Source of the DNA: Pseudomonas sp. DNDY-54
Lineage (GTDB): Bacteria > Pseudomonadota > Gammaproteobacteria > Pseudomonadales > Pseudomonadaceae
Length of the DNA: 64,000 nucleotides
Direction of reading: 5' to 3'
Assembly (NCBI RefSeq): GCF_019880365.1
Contig: NZ_CP082271.1
Span: forward strand, 620,001-684,000
Shown here one piece after another: positions 28,635 to 38,378 of the stretch. Within the stretch, counting starts at the first letter, position 1. Each line of letters starts with the position of its first letter. The translations under genes and the position numbers were made by a program. The notes below the pieces were generated by a model. It did not search any database. It saw nothing but the letters and a program-made list of their open reading frames with translations, and had not been told where the DNA came from.

Positions 28635-29039
28635 TCACGCACCGGATTCAATTCCCTGCAATAGCCCGCGCTCGGCGAACACCGTCTTGGTCGTGCTCAT
28701 GCCGTTGAGCGCGGCAGGGAAACCGGCATAGACGGCCATTTGAATGATCACTTCGACGATCTGCTCACGCGTGCAGCCGACGTTCAGCGCGCCGTGGATA
28801 TGCACCGCCAGTTGCGGTTGGCAATGCCCGAGCGCGGTCAGTGCTGCAACGGTCGCCAGCTCACGCTGCGGCAGATCCAGCCCGGGGCGCTGGTAGATAT
28901 CGCCAAACGGAAACTCGATGACGTAACGGGCCAGATCCGGCGCAATGGCTTGCAGGCTGTCGATGACCTTTCGCCCAGCCTCACCGTCGATTTGCTCGAG
29001 TTTGGCCAGTCCTTCGGTATAGCGGGTGGATGCAGGCAT
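28635..29039 (-). CDS. Carboxymuconolactone decarboxylase-family protein
   Basis: All-helical protein of 134 residues. Core: [63 protein letters not shown]. The single Cys in NVGC and no CxxC make an AhpD-like peroxidase less likely; closer to the 4-carboxymuconolactone decarboxylase/uncharacterised CMD group. GAGGAA lies before the ATG. It lies just downstream of a MerR regulator gene on the same strand, which may control it. Confidence 0.88.
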   Translation of the reverse strand: MPASTRYTEGLAKLEQIDGEAGRKVIDSLQAIAPDLARYVIEFPFGDIYQRPGLDLPQRELATVAALTALGHCQPQLAVHIHGALNVGCTREQIVEVIIQMAVYAGFPAALNGMSTTKTVFAERGLLQGIESGA

Positions 29040-29096
29040 GAAGCGTTCCTCTTGGTTGGATAGAGGAAGAGGCTGAGGGTTGGAGTCGACTCCAGG

Positions 29097-29474
29097 TCAA
29101 GCAATTGTTTGCTGCCGGTACAGCTCTATCTTCGCCTGCAGCGCGGTCAGATGCTCGCGGTCGCGCTCGAGGCGAGCTTGCAACTTGGCGGCATGGGCTT
29201 CAAGCAGGGACTGGCGCGCCGCGAGAGTAGATTCGCCGCGCTCACGCAGATCGGCGTAGCGAATGATGTCGTCCAGCGCCATGCCGGTGTCCTTCAGACG
29301 CAGGATAAAGCCGACCCACTCCAGATCACGCGGGCCGTAGACCCGAAAGCCGCTCGCGTCCCGCGCGACGTGGCGCAGCAGGCCGATCTTTTCGTAGTAG
29401 CGCAGGGTGTCGGCCGAGAGCCCGGTTCGCTGGGCGAACTGTTGGATGCTCAGCCGAACCGGCGCTTCGCTCAC
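29097..29474 (-). CDS. MerR-family transcriptional regulator
   Basis: Regulator of 125 residues. N-terminal winged helix (LSIQQFAQRTGLSADTLRYYEKIGLL), wing RDASGFRVYGPRDLEWVGFILRLKDTG, then a dimerisation coiled coil at about 80-120. There is no metal-binding Cys, so it is of the organic-signal or redox type. It starts at GTG 29474 overlapping the rlmG stop. The CMD-family gene 57 nt downstream is the likely target. Confidence 0.9.
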   Translation of the reverse strand: MSEAPVRLSIQQFAQRTGLSADTLRYYEKIGLLRHVARDASGFRVYGPRDLEWVGFILRLKDTGMALDDIIRYADLRERGESTLAARQSLLEAHAAKLQARLERDREHLTALQAKIELYRQQTIA

Positions 29475-30598
29475 GGCTTGATCGCCCTCAGGATGACAAA
29501 CTTGGGCGTCGCCGCGACCTGCTCGACCTTGCCGAACAGGCGCTTGAGCTTGAGGTGATAGCGCAGGTGGCGGTTACCGACGATCCACAGCTCGCCGCCT
29601 TTGGTGAGCGCCGTCTTGGCCTGGGTGAACATTCGCCAGGCAAGGAAATCGCCGACCACTTGCTGCTGGTGGAAAGGCGGATTGCACAGCACCAGATCCA
29701 GCGAATCCATCGGCTGCTCGGCCAGCCCGTCCCCGGCACGGATATCGACCGGGCGTTCGCCAAGGATCGCCTGCCAGTTCTCCCGTGCCGACTGCACTGC
29801 CATGTAGCTCTCGTCTACCAATGTCATCTGCGCCTGGGGGTTGCTTAGCGCATAAACGATACCGAGCACGCCGTTGCCGCAACCCAGGTCTGCCACACGC
29901 AGGTTGCCGAGCGCCTTGGGCAGATGCGGAAGAAAGGCGCGGGTGCCGATATCCAGGTCTTCCCGGCAGAACAGGTTGGCGTGGTTGATCAGCTCCAGGC
30001 CCGGCTGATCAAGGCGGTAGCGCGTCGGGTAGGGCGAGGTGGGTGCTGGCTTTTGCGCTGGCGTGGCGAACAGCAACCGTGCCTTCTTCACCGCCAGCGA
30101 AGCCTGCACCGGGCCGATGTACTTCTCCAGCAGATCGCCTGCAGCCCGCGGCAGGTGTTTGATCATCGCGCCGGCGACCACCTGCGCACCGGGCGCCAGT
30201 TGGCCATGCAAGCCAATCAGCTGTTCTTCCAGCAGGGCGAGGGTTTTGGGGACGCGAATCAGTACCCGGTCGAACGGGCCTTGCGCTGCCTCACTGGCGG
30301 GCACGAAGGCCACCGCGTCACTCGGCAGGGCGTTGCGTTGCAGGTTCTTTTCCAGCGCCACATGCGCCAGATGGGAGTCGCCGCTGCTGGTCACTTGCGC
30401 CTGCGCCGCCAGCGCACAGGCCAAGGCGCCAAAACTGTCGTTGAGGATCAGCACCCGCGATGATGCAGGCAAACCCTGCTCATGCAGCTGCGCCAACAGG
30501 TATTCGTCCGCCGCATCGAACGCCTGCAAGGGTTCGTTGGGCTGCTCCGGCTGGCGGATCAGATCGAGGCGTACATAGGGGGATTCGAGAATAGGCAT
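29471..30598 (-). CDS. rlmG: 23S rRNA m2G1835 methyltransferase RlmG
   Basis: SAM-dependent methyltransferase of 375 residues modifying G1835 of 23S rRNA. It has a duplicated layout: an inactive N-terminal methyltransferase-like half and a catalytic C-terminal half with LRVADLGCGNGVLGIVYAL and the NPPF motif (LVLCNPPFHQQQV). The length matches pseudomonad RlmG. It is divergent from fpr with a 101-nt gap. Confidence 0.93.
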   Translation of the reverse strand: MPILESPYVRLDLIRQPEQPNEPLQAFDAADEYLLAQLHEQGLPASSRVLILNDSFGALACALAAQAQVTSSGDSHLAHVALEKNLQRNALPSDAVAFVPASEAAQGPFDRVLIRVPKTLALLEEQLIGLHGQLAPGAQVVAGAMIKHLPRAAGDLLEKYIGPVQASLAVKKARLLFATPAQKPAPTSPYPTRYRLDQPGLELINHANLFCREDLDIGTRAFLPHLPKALGNLRVADLGCGNGVLGIVYALSNPQAQMTLVDESYMAVQSARENWQAILGERPVDIRAGDGLAEQPMDSLDLVLCNPPFHQQQVVGDFLAWRMFTQAKTALTKGGELWIVGNRHLRYHLKLKRLFGKVEQVAATPKFVILRAIKP

Positions 30599-30699
30599 AA
30601 GAACTGGCGGTGTTTGTGGACGTCGGAATGGAGTATCAAGGAAACAGTCAGTGAAGAAACTATCCCCGAATCCGCAGTTGTCCGCGAAGGGAGCGAAGT

Positions 30700-31476
30700 A
30701 TGACCGTCAGCGAAGAGAAGTTCACCCGTCAGCGTCTGCTCGAGGTGCAGACGTTGACGCCCAGTCTGTTCACCCTGCGTACCACGCGTGATCCCGGCTT
30801 TCGCTTCACTGCCGGGCAGTTCGCCCGCCTCGGCGTCCGTAAACCCAGCGGCAGCATTGTCTGGCGCGCTTACTCCATGGTTTCGGCGCCCCACGATGAG
30901 TTTCTTGATTTCTTCTCGATCGTCGTGCCGGACGGCGAATTCACCAGCGAGCTGAGCCGGCTGAAACCTGGCGACGAGCTGCTGGTGGATAAGCAGGCGT
31001 TTGGCTTTTTGACGCTCGATCGTTTCCCTGATGGCCGGGACCTCTGGTTGCTGGGCACCGGGACCGGCATCGCACCGTTCCTCTCGATCCTGCAGGACTT
31101 CGACGCCTGGCAGCGTTTCGAGCGGATCATCCTCGTCTATAGCGCACGTACCGCAGCCGAACTGGCATATCAGGAGCTGATCCGCGAGCTACCGCAGCGC
31201 GATTACCTGGAAGGCTTGGGCAGCAAGCTCACGTATCTGCCCGTGATCACACGCGAAACGGTGCCTGGCGCGCTACAGGGGCGCATCACTGCGCTGATTG
31301 ACAGTGGCGAGCTGGAACGTGCCGCAGACCTTCAACTTGTCCCCGAGCACTCGCGCATCATGCTTTGTGGCAACCCGCAGATGATCGAAGACACCCGAAG
31401 CATCCTCAAGACACGGGACTTGAACCTCGCCCTGACCCGCCGCCCTGGACAGGTCGCCGTGGAAAATTACTGGTAG
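30700..31476 (+). CDS. fpr: Ferredoxin/flavodoxin-NADP+ reductase
   Basis: FAD enzyme of 258 residues moving electrons between NADPH and ferredoxin or flavodoxin in the cytosol. FAD motif WRAYSMVSAPHDE (RxYS type), phosphate loop GEFTSELSRLKPGDEL, NADP site LWLLGTGTGIAPFLSIL, and C-terminal RRPGQVAVENYW, whose final aromatic is typical of bacterial subclass I Fpr. GAAGGGAG precedes the ATG. It is likely inducible by oxidative stress in pseudomonads; no operator was identified here. Confidence 0.95.
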   Translation: MTVSEEKFTRQRLLEVQTLTPSLFTLRTTRDPGFRFTAGQFARLGVRKPSGSIVWRAYSMVSAPHDEFLDFFSIVVPDGEFTSELSRLKPGDELLVDKQAFGFLTLDRFPDGRDLWLLGTGTGIAPFLSILQDFDAWQRFERIILVYSARTAAELAYQELIRELPQRDYLEGLGSKLTYLPVITRETVPGALQGRITALIDSGELERAADLQLVPEHSRIMLCGNPQMIEDTRSILKTRDLNLALTRRPGQVAVENYW

Positions 31477-31524
31477 CTGATGCGGCTGCAACCCGCCGCG
31501 TGTCGTCGCGTGCGTGGGCATGAA

Positions 31525-31558
31525 AAAGCCCCCGCCGGTTAGCCCATGCGGGGGCTTT
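31525..31558. terminator. Bidirectional intrinsic terminator
   Basis: Stem AAAGCCCCCGC / GCGGGGGCTTT with a 12-nt loop, flanked by A and T runs. It lies between convergent fpr and gdhA. Confidence 0.88.
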
Positions 31559-31583
31559 CTCACTAGCGCCCAATGCCGCTGCG

Positions 31584-33065
<1,482 letters not shown>

Positions 33066-33099
33066 TCAAACGCTCTCAGTAGGTTCAGCAGAGGTAGTT

Positions 33100-33636
33100 A
33101 TGATCGCCATCGTGATGGGCGTATCCGGAAGTGGCAAGACGACCATTGGCGAGCAACTGGCTGCCCGCCTGGGGTGCGGGTTCTCAGACGCTGATGAGTT
33201 CCACGGCCCAGCCAACAAAGCGAAGATGAGCGCAGGAATCGCGTTGACCGATGCTGATCGCGAGCCCTGGCTACAGGCCATGCATGAGGCTATCGCCGAC
33301 CAGGCCCGGCAAGGCAACGATCACGTTTTTACCTGTTCAGCGCTCAAGCGACGTTATCGCGACGTACTGCGGGGCGATGTCGCGGATGTGAAATTGATCT
33401 TTCTGGACGGACCGCGTGAGGTGCTGGCCGAGCGGGTTGGCAAGCGCAGGGGGCATTTTTTCGCGGCGACCCTGCTGGACGATCAGCTGGCTAATCTTGA
33501 ACCGCCGCAGGCGGACGAGGCGCTGATTCTGGATATTCGAAAAACTCCTGACGAGATCGTCGAGGAGATTGTTCAGGTGCTGTCCGCGGGTGATCGAGAG
33601 GGTGGCGGGGCATGTGAAGCCAGTCGTCGTGAGTGA
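33100..33636 (+). CDS. gntK: Gluconokinase (thermoresistant type)
   Basis: Phosphorylates gluconate to 6-phosphogluconate for the Entner-Doudoroff route. Protein of 178 residues. P-loop MGVSGSGKTTIGEQL (about 6-20), DADEFHGPANKAKMSAGIALTDADREPWL and FTCSALKRRYRDVLRG are classic GntK blocks. The C-terminal 10-15 residues (GDREGGGACEASRRE) look unconserved. No gluconate permease or regulator is adjacent. Confidence 0.93.
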   Translation: MIAIVMGVSGSGKTTIGEQLAARLGCGFSDADEFHGPANKAKMSAGIALTDADREPWLQAMHEAIADQARQGNDHVFTCSALKRRYRDVLRGDVADVKLIFLDGPREVLAERVGKRRGHFFAATLLDDQLANLEPPQADEALILDIRKTPDEIVEEIVQVLSAGDREGGGACEASRRE

Positions 33637-33646
33637 TGCACTAAAA

Positions 33647-33671
33647 AAAACGGAGCCTTTCGGCTCCGTTT
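33647..33671. terminator. Bidirectional intrinsic terminator
   Basis: Stem AACGGAGCC / GGCTCCGTT with a TTTC loop, preceded by eight A on the left. Located between convergent gntK and ettA. Confidence 0.87.
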
Positions 33672-33686
33672 CTGTGTCTGCCCGTA

Positions 33687-35381
33687 CTACTGGGCCAGCT
33701 TCTTGTACTTGACCCGGTGCGGCTGGGCCGCAGCATCGCCCAGGCGCTTCTTGCGATCGGCTTCGTACTCGGTGTAGTTGCCTTCGAAGAAGATGATGTC
33801 GCCGTTGTCCTCGTAGGAAAGGATGTGAGTCGCGACACGGTCCAGGAACCACCGATCGTGCGAGATCACGATGGCGGCGCCAGGGAAGTCCAGCAATGCT
33901 TCTTCCAGCGAACGCAGGGTTTCCACGTCGAGGTCGTTGGATGGTTCGTCGAGCAGCAGCACGTTGGCGCCTTCCTTGAGCGTCAGCGCCAGATGCAGAC
34001 GGCCGCGTTCACCACCGGAGAGGTCTTTGACGAACTTCTGCTGATCGCCGCCCTTGAAGTTGAAGCGGCCCACGTAAGTGCGTGAGGGGACTTCGTAGTT
34101 GCCGATGCGGATCAAGTCGGCGCCGTCGGATACCGCTTCCCACACGGTCTTGCCGCCGTCCAGGTCATCGCGGCTCTGATCGACACAGGCGACTTGCACG
34201 GTATCGCCGATTTCGATGCTGCCCGAATCCGGCTGCTCTTTGCCCATGATCATGCGGAACAGAGTGGACTTGCCCGCGCCGTTGCCGCCAATCACACCGA
34301 CGATGGCACCCTTGGGCATGCTGAACGACAGGTTTTCGATCAGTACGCGATCACCGTAGCCCTTGGTGACGTTGTTGAAGTCGATGACCTTGTCGCCCAG
34401 ACGCGGACCGGCGGGGATATAGATTTCATTGGTTTCGCTGCGCTTCTGGAATTCCTGCGACTGCATTTCCTCGAAACGCTGCAAGCGTGCCTTGGACTTG
34501 GACTGGCGGGCCTTGGCGCCTTTGCGCACCCACTCCAGCTCTTCCTTCATGGCCTTTTCATGCGCCGACTGCTGCTTGGATTCCTGCGCCAGGCGGTTGG
34601 ATTTCGCCTCCAGCCAGCCGGAGTAGTTGCCCTCGTAAGGAATGCCCTGGCCGCGGTCGAGTTCCAGAATCCAGCCAGCCACGTTGTCGAGGAAGTAACG
34701 GTCGTGGGTGATCGCGACCACGGTACCGTTGAAGTCGTGGAGGAAGTGCTCCAGCCAGGCCACTGAGTCAGCATCCAGGTGGTTGGTCGGTTCGTCTAGC
34801 AGCAGCATGTCAGGAGCAGACAGCAGCAGACGGCAGAGCGCGACACGGCGCTTTTCACCGCCGGACAGGTGCTCGACCTTGGCATCCCACGGCGGCAGTC
34901 GCAGGGCGTCGGCGGCGACTTCCAGCTGGCGCTCGAGGTTGTGACCGTCGCTCGCCTGCAGGATGGCTTCGAGCTTGGCTTGTTCGGCGGCCAGCTTGTC
35001 GAAGTCAGCATCGGGTTCGGCGTAGGCGGCATAGACCTCGTCGAGGCGCGCCTGGGCGTCCTTGATGCTGCTGACGGCCTCTTCGACGACTTCACGGACG
35101 GTCTTGTTGGGGTCGAGCTCGGGCTCCTGCGGCAGGTAGCCGACATTCAGCTCGGGCATCGCCCGCGCTTCACCGTCAAACTCGTTGTCGACACCCGCCA
35201 TGATTTTCAGCAGTGTGGACTTGCCCGAGCCGTTGAGGCCGAGCACGCCGATCTTGGCGCCTGGGAAGAAGGACAGGGAAATGTTCTTGAGGATTTCACG
35301 CTTTGGCGGAACGACCTTGCTCAGCCGGTGCATGGTGTATACGTAAGAGCCTGTTTTGCCTGATTTGTCACTTTTGGACAT
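33687..35381 (-). CDS. ettA: Energy-dependent translational throttle protein EttA
   Basis: ABC-F ribosome-binding ATPase of 564 residues. It acts at the E site and couples translation start to ATP level. First ABC: Walker A GLNGSGKST, signature LSGGEKRRVALCRLL, Walker B DMLLLDEPTNHLD. Arm and linker: KAMKEELEWVRKGAKARQSKSKARLQRFE. Second ABC: GGNGAGKST, LSGGERGRLHLAL, VLLLDEPSNDLD. Its upstream gap (35382-35529) is the left border of the accessory region. Confidence 0.95.
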   Translation of the reverse strand: MSKSDKSGKTGSYVYTMHRLSKVVPPKREILKNISLSFFPGAKIGVLGLNGSGKSTLLKIMAGVDNEFDGEARAMPELNVGYLPQEPELDPNKTVREVVEEAVSSIKDAQARLDEVYAAYAEPDADFDKLAAEQAKLEAILQASDGHNLERQLEVAADALRLPPWDAKVEHLSGGEKRRVALCRLLLSAPDMLLLDEPTNHLDADSVAWLEHFLHDFNGTVVAITHDRYFLDNVAGWILELDRGQGIPYEGNYSGWLEAKSNRLAQESKQQSAHEKAMKEELEWVRKGAKARQSKSKARLQRFEEMQSQEFQKRSETNEIYIPAGPRLGDKVIDFNNVTKGYGDRVLIENLSFSMPKGAIVGVIGGNGAGKSTLFRMIMGKEQPDSGSIEIGDTVQVACVDQSRDDLDGGKTVWEAVSDGADLIRIGNYEVPSRTYVGRFNFKGGDQQKFVKDLSGGERGRLHLALTLKEGANVLLLDEPSNDLDVETLRSLEEALLDFPGAAIVISHDRWFLDRVATHILSYEDNGDIIFFEGNYTEYEADRKKRLGDAAAQPHRVKYKKLAQ

Positions 35382-35529
35382 GGTTTGATTCGCCTTTAAT
35401 CCTGTGTCTTCAGTGCTTTGAATGGTAGCGGCAAGCGCTTAAATTAGGAAAATAAAACGTTAGGTTTGCGCTGGCCAGCCGATGCGCCTGACTATACTTA
35501 GAAAAAGTTAATTTTTATGAGGGAGCAAC

Positions 35530-36795
35530 ATGGGTTTGCAAGTCATAGAGCAGGTGGTGAATGCTGCTCGAAGAAAGATGCTGGTGCAAGACTGCATCCC
35601 GGTCTACTACCCCAACCTATACATCACCATGGAGCACTCGGGCAGAGCCCTCGAAACAACCAAGAAGTACCTTGAGCATCTGGCTGTGTTTGAGGAGTTT
35701 CTGGCGTTTTCCTCCATTGATCTGATTTCTCACCTCGAACAGCGCCCTCACAGCCGGTACCTGACAGACAGTGAGCTTTCAAGGTTTGTGTCGGACGCGG
35801 GGTTCAGCAAGGAAACCTTGGCCATGAAGTATGCGGGGATGCGCTTGCATCCGACCGCCTACAAATCCGTTGGCAAAGTCCATGCGCAGCAGCGAATCGA
35901 GGCGGTACGCGACTATCTGGCCTTCCTCTATGACAAGTTGGGTGATCACTCAACACGATATGAGGCGGTTGACGATCTGAAGAAGCGCATCAACCGCAAG
36001 ATCAAAGCGGCCAGCCCTGCGTGGAAAAAAACGCGAACGGACGAAATGAAGGGGCTTACTGCCCAGGAGCGAACTCGGTTGCTGGAAATCATGCATCCGA
36101 ATAGCGCCGAGAATCCCTTTTCAGATGACGCCATCAGGCTGCGTAACTACATCATTTTGCTGTTGGGTCTCGACATGGGGCTGCGACGCTCCGAGATGCT
36201 GCTGATCAAGACCAGAGATATTCACTGGCACAGTCGTCAACTGGCGGTGGTCAACCTCGAGGATGAGAGCATCGATCCACGAACCATGGCCCCGCAATTC
36301 AAAACCCACGAGCGCATGCTGGTGATGACCGATGACCTGTATGACGCGATCACTGAGTACGAATCGAAATATCGCCACAGAAAGCCCCGTAGCGGCACAT
36401 CGCAAGCAAGGAAGCATCCGTTTTTGCTGGTGGCGCACAAGCGAAATGAGGGCGGGCCTCTGACCATCAAGGCAGTGGATGGCGTTCTGTCGAGGGTTCG
36501 AGAAATAGCGCCGGAACTGGCTCATGTGCACCCGCATATTCTCAGGCATGACGCGGTCTACACCATGCTGGAAAGCATGCGTGAGGAGCTGGCAGCGCTC
36601 ACGCCGGAGGATCGCACCACGCAAGTTCAAAAGACCCTGACATGGATGTTCGGCTGGAGTCCCGAGTCGAACATGCCCGGCCTCTACGGCGCAAAGTTCT
36701 GGAAGGAGGAGGCAGACAAAGCGATACAGAAACGGGCCGAGCGGTTTACGTCCAGCCGTCATAAGGCCGGCATGACACCAGGAGGTTCAGCGTGA
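35530..36795 (+). CDS. Tyrosine recombinase 1 of a three-recombinase operon
   Basis: Putative site-specific DNA recombinase, 421 residues. An N-terminal SAM-like helical domain (about 35-165) is followed by a catalytic domain. Arg I lies in LGLDMGLRRSEMLLIKTRDI, the HxxR box in HVHPHILRHDAVYTM, and the nucleophile is most likely the Tyr of MPGLYGAKF. AGGGAG sits 7 nt before ATG 35530. Base composition is lower in GC than the flanking core genes. Its stop overlaps the next start. It resembles the first recombinase of multi-recombinase elements (Tn554 TnpA, RIT or GMT modules), but I cannot name the family from sequence alone. Confidence 0.8.
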   Translation: MGLQVIEQVVNAARRKMLVQDCIPVYYPNLYITMEHSGRALETTKKYLEHLAVFEEFLAFSSIDLISHLEQRPHSRYLTDSELSRFVSDAGFSKETLAMKYAGMRLHPTAYKSVGKVHAQQRIEAVRDYLAFLYDKLGDHSTRYEAVDDLKKRINRKIKAASPAWKKTRTDEMKGLTAQERTRLLEIMHPNSAENPFSDDAIRLRNYIILLLGLDMGLRRSEMLLIKTRDIHWHSRQLAVVNLEDESIDPRTMAPQFKTHERMLVMTDDLYDAITEYESKYRHRKPRSGTSQARKHPFLLVAHKRNEGGPLTIKAVDGVLSRVREIAPELAHVHPHILRHDAVYTMLESMREELAALTPEDRTTQVQKTLTWMFGWSPESNMPGLYGAKFWKEEADKAIQKRAERFTSSRHKAGMTPGGSA

Positions 36796-38378
36796 ACATC
36801 GCCGTCGAAGCACTTCAGGCCCCCACAAAGGACAGCCTCGATGCATGGCTGAGCACGCCTCGCCTGGCGAAATGTGGGGAGGTGTTCACACCGACTCACC
36901 CCATGTGGAAACCCGATAAATCGGCCACACGCCCAGTCAACTGGAAAGCGGCCCTCGCCTGCGTCTCGCCGGATTGGCAGCCCTGGTTGCACGCCGCCAT
37001 GGCCTATCGAATGGCTGATCATGCAACGGGCTCGGTTGCTAAAGTCGCCAGTGTGTTGTCGCGGGCTGCTCAGGCCGGTCTTGACCCGCTCAACGAGGAT
37101 CACCTGATCGCTCTGCGGGAGCGCTTTAACGTCAGCGAGTTCAGTCAGTTAGCCGCTTTCATGGCGTTTTGGCGCGACTGCGAATCCCTCGAACAACGTC
37201 CGCCGCAATCCCTGATCGAGGCCTACCAGGCACTGCCCAGAAAAAAGAAATCCAGCCACGATGTGATCCTCAGCCTGGACCCCGAACAGGGCCCGTTCAC
37301 CCAGGTGGAGCAGGACGCGCTGCACCAATGGATACATGAGCAGTTCTGTCACGGTCAGCTAGATCCCGACCAATACCTGTATCTGCGCCTGTTGATGATT
37401 TACGGGCAGCGTGGCGCTCAGGTGCGCATGATGGTGTTTGGTGATTTAACGAAGACCGATCAGGGCTGCAAGGTCAGGTTTCATTGGGCAAAGCAAAAAC
37501 ACGGCGAGGCGGGTTGGCGAGCCAAGTCCGAAACCTTCAGTCTGGATCAGGACCTGTACAACACCGTGCAGGCCTACAAGGCCATGGTTCTGGCGCAACT
37601 CTGGCAAACCTATCCAGACCGCGCCTACTGGGATGCAGCCATTGAGAATGTGCCGCTCTTTCGTCGGAAGATAGATGATGAAGCAGAATTTTTGGAACGG
37701 GTGAATCCCCCTGTTTTACTCGATAGCCCTCTGCAAAAAGCCCTCGAAGAGGCGCCGCAGCCAATCTTTCATGTTGGAGCAGGCACGGTTCAGGCATGGC
37801 TTGATCGCATCGAGCGGATGGAGGGCTTTCCAATTTCGCCTCGCACCCATCAGCCGCTGAAAGTGACGCGGGGGCACCGGTTCAGGCACACCCTCGGCAC
37901 GGACTTGTCCAATGCCGGGCTGGATGAGTGGACGATGGCCAGCGCATTGATGCACAACAATACTCGGACAGTACGAAAGTACCGCCAGGTGTCGCCGGAG
38001 CTGCTGGCCTTGATCGACGCGAAGATGAGCGACCATCTGGCCTTGGTTGTGAATGCGTTCACCGGGATCATCGTCACGGATCGCACCTCAGCAAAAAACG
38101 GGGATCGAGCGGATCGACAAATCGAGGATCTGGCAGTGTGCGGTGCCACTGCCGCCTGCCATCTCGATGCGCCCTTTACCTGTTACGCATGCGGAAAATT
38201 CCAACCCCTTCTGTACGCCAATCACCGCGCGGTTCTTGAGCGATTGGAACGTCGGCGGGCGCAAACCATTGCCACGGATAAAACGACCGGTGTGCTCTGG
38301 GATCGGGCCATTCTGGCGTGCCGCAAGGTGATTCTGGATTGTGAGGCCACGCGCCAATCAGGGAGGAAAGGCGAATGA
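36792..38378 (+). CDS. Tyrosine recombinase 2 with C-terminal zinc-like Cys cluster
   Basis: Protein of 528 residues starting at GTG 36792 (GTGA overlap). N-terminal helical region about 1-190. The catalytic region has Arg in MIYGQRGAQVRMMVFGDL, the HxxR-type box RGHRFRHTLGTDLSNAG, and a candidate Tyr nucleophile in NNTRTVRKYRQVS. After it comes CHLDAPFTCYACGKFQP, a CxnCxxC arrangement suggesting a bound zinc, then a helical tail. Function by inference: DNA strand exchange together with the neighbours. Its stop overlaps the third recombinase start as ATGA. Confidence 0.75.
   Translation: MNIAVEALQAPTKDSLDAWLSTPRLAKCGEVFTPTHPMWKPDKSATRPVNWKAALACVSPDWQPWLHAAMAYRMADHATGSVAKVASVLSRAAQAGLDPLNEDHLIALRERFNVSEFSQLAAFMAFWRDCESLEQRPPQSLIEAYQALPRKKKSSHDVILSLDPEQGPFTQVEQDALHQWIHEQFCHGQLDPDQYLYLRLLMIYGQRGAQVRMMVFGDLTKTDQGCKVRFHWAKQKHGEAGWRAKSETFSLDQDLYNTVQAYKAMVLAQLWQTYPDRAYWDAAIENVPLFRRKIDDEAEFLERVNPPVLLDSPLQKALEEAPQPIFHVGAGTVQAWLDRIERMEGFPISPRTHQPLKVTRGHRFRHTLGTDLSNAGLDEWTMASALMHNNTRTVRKYRQVSPELLALIDAKMSDHLALVVNAFTGIIVTDRTSAKNGDRADRQIEDLAVCGATAACHLDAPFTCYACGKFQPLLYANHRAVLERLERRRAQTIATDKTTGVLWDRAILACRKVILDCEATRQSGRKGE

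Noticed and set aside
35382..35529. tRNA gene as integration target
   Set aside because: No T-loop GTTCGA or cloverleaf pairing found here or at other block borders.
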